From contig JAEYOK010000021.1 in assembly GCA_023411795.1 (NCBI GenBank), positions 1 to 23,353 on the forward strand: 23,353 nucleotides of DNA, read 5' to 3'. Origin of the DNA: Bacillota bacterium (GTDB taxonomy: Bacteria > Bacillota > Clostridia > DSM-8532). Positions within the stretch are counted from its first letter, which is position 1. Every line of letters starts with the position of its first letter. The notes under the pieces were generated by a model. It had not been told where the DNA came from, did no database searches, and saw only the letters and a program-made list of their open reading frames with translations. The translations under genes and the position numbers were made by a program. Positions 22,946 through 23,353 of the stretch are shown piece after piece.

Positions 22946-22981
22946 AAAAAGACACCTTGATTCGAAAAAGACACCTTGATT
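22946..22981. repeat. Tandem 17-base direct repeat
   Basis: AAAAAGACACCTTGATT occurs at 22946-22962 and again at 22965-22981, separated by CG. Twelve bases of each copy (GACACCTTGATT) are the exact reverse complement of 22862-22873 in tRNA-Lys, covering the 3' anticodon arm and variable loop. Confidence 0.9.
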
Positions 22982-23089
22982 TTGAACTCATGAATAATTT
23001 ATATTCGGAGGCAGAACATAGTTAGGGAAAAAAGCACACGTCCACCGTTATTATCGTAAATATTTTATACCTATACTTTAAAATGAGTG

Positions 23090-23118
23090 TTGCAGTTATT
23101 TTGTATACGGGTTAAAAT
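23090..23118 (+). promoter_or_regulatory. Candidate promoter of the short-chain dehydrogenase gene
   Basis: TTGCAG (23090-23095) and TAAAAT (23113-23118) are 17 bases apart. The palindrome at 23125-23142 would overlap the predicted transcription start, a usual place for a repressor operator. Confidence 0.4.
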
Positions 23119-23124
23119 AGTTTT

Positions 23125-23142
23125 TATTGAAATTTTTCAATA
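23125..23142. promoter_or_regulatory. Perfect palindrome, possible repressor operator
   Basis: TATTGAAA (23125-23132) and TTTCAATA (23135-23142) are perfect inverted repeats around TT. No T-run follows in the gene direction, so an operator is likelier than a terminator. The cognate regulator is not in the window. Confidence 0.45.
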
Positions 23143-23190
23143 CAATACTTGACGACAAAAAAGTTATATGGAACGGAAAAGAGGAATATC

Positions 23191-23353
23191 ATGGGAATTT
23201 TATTAGGTAAGACAGCAATTATAACTGGTGCAGGCCGCGCTGTTCTGAGTGATGGCCGCTGTGGTTCTATCGGCTATGGAATTGCAACAGCTTATGCCAA
23301 GGAGGGGGCAAATTTGGTCCTCACTGGTCGTAATATGAAAAAATTAGAGGATG
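23191..23353 (+). CDS. Short-chain dehydrogenase/reductase, N-terminal part (cut by window)
   Basis: The first 54 codons of an SDR oxidoreductase; the rest lies beyond the window edge. The protein begins MGILLGKTAIITGAG and continues SIGYGIATAYAKEGANLVLTGRN, which gives the first Rossmann strand, a glycine-rich NAD(P)-binding loop and the second strand. TGRN after that strand is usual for NADP(H)-preferring members, though this is weak evidence. About nine residues (AVLSDGRCG) are inserted between TGAGR and SIGYGIA compared with the classical TGxxxGIG loop. AAGAGGA lies before the ATG. Fatty-acid (FabI/FabG-like) or sugar/alcohol dehydrogenase roles are all possible. Confidence 0.8.
   Translation, partial: MGILLGKTAIITGAGRAVLSDGRCGSIGYGIATAYAKEGANLVLTGRNMKKLED

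Noticed and set aside
22472..22960. Two short plus-strand open frames running through the tRNA genes
   Set aside because: Their sequence is translated tRNA (for example VRSSNLRW from the T arm). This is a common false call.
1..23353. CRISPR arrays, transposase genes, prophage or toxin-antitoxin modules
   Set aside because: I looked on both strands and saw no regularly spaced repeats, no DDE, tyrosine or serine recombinase motifs, and no paired small genes of that kind.

Overview
The window looks like chromosomal DNA of a low-GC Gram-positive anaerobe of the class Clostridia. The evidence is a type 1B dihydroorotate dehydrogenase, a T-box leader in front of prolyl-tRNA synthetase genes, consensus sigma-A promoters (TTGACA / TATAAT), strong AGGAGG-type ribosome binding sites, U-tailed terminators, and a YesN-like AraC response regulator. 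The genus cannot be fixed from sequence alone. Nearly all genes lie on the + strand. No phage, transposase gene, CRISPR array or plasmid gene is visible.

Layout. (1) 32-3918: a tightly overlapping run of pyrD, a divergent orotate phosphoribosyltransferase-like gene, an RsmF/NOL1-type RNA m5C methyltransferase and an RsuA-type pseudouridine synthase. It is the 3' part of a pyrimidine operon that runs into RNA-modification genes. (2) 3919-6288: a pair of inverted REP-like repeats, a Methyltransf_32-type methyltransferase, a small protein with a CBM25-like domain and a Lys/Ala-rich histone-H1-like tail, another REP-like palindrome, and tRNA-Gly. (3) 6289-11453: a terminator and structured spacer, glutamine-dependent NAD+ synthetase, a convergent RlmA-type rRNA methyltransferase, and, divergent from it, a cytoplasmic GH13 maltodextrin-degrading enzyme. 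(4) 11497-15078: a complete T-box leader controlling two overlapping prolyl-tRNA synthetase genes of different evolutionary types, closed by a UUCG-loop terminator. (5) 15162-20937: a five-gene signalling operon (REC-histidine kinase, solute-binding-type protein, membrane PAS histidine kinase, stand-alone receiver, REC-AraC regulator). (6) 21037-22901: a membrane-anchored M23 peptidase and tRNA-His, tRNA-Gln and tRNA-Lys genes. (7) 22938-23353: a short direct repeat, a perfect palindrome and the start of a short-chain dehydrogenase cut by the window edge.

Working together: most of the window is housekeeping (pyrimidine and NAD synthesis, RNA modification, translation). The most unusual parts are the signalling operon, which has two kinases, three receiver domains, one extracytoplasmic binding-type protein and a single DNA-binding output but no transporter; the tandem proS pair under one proline T-box; the OPRT-like protein with a changed PRPP motif; and the CBM protein with an H1-like tail. 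Residue numbers in the entries count from the start codon chosen here.
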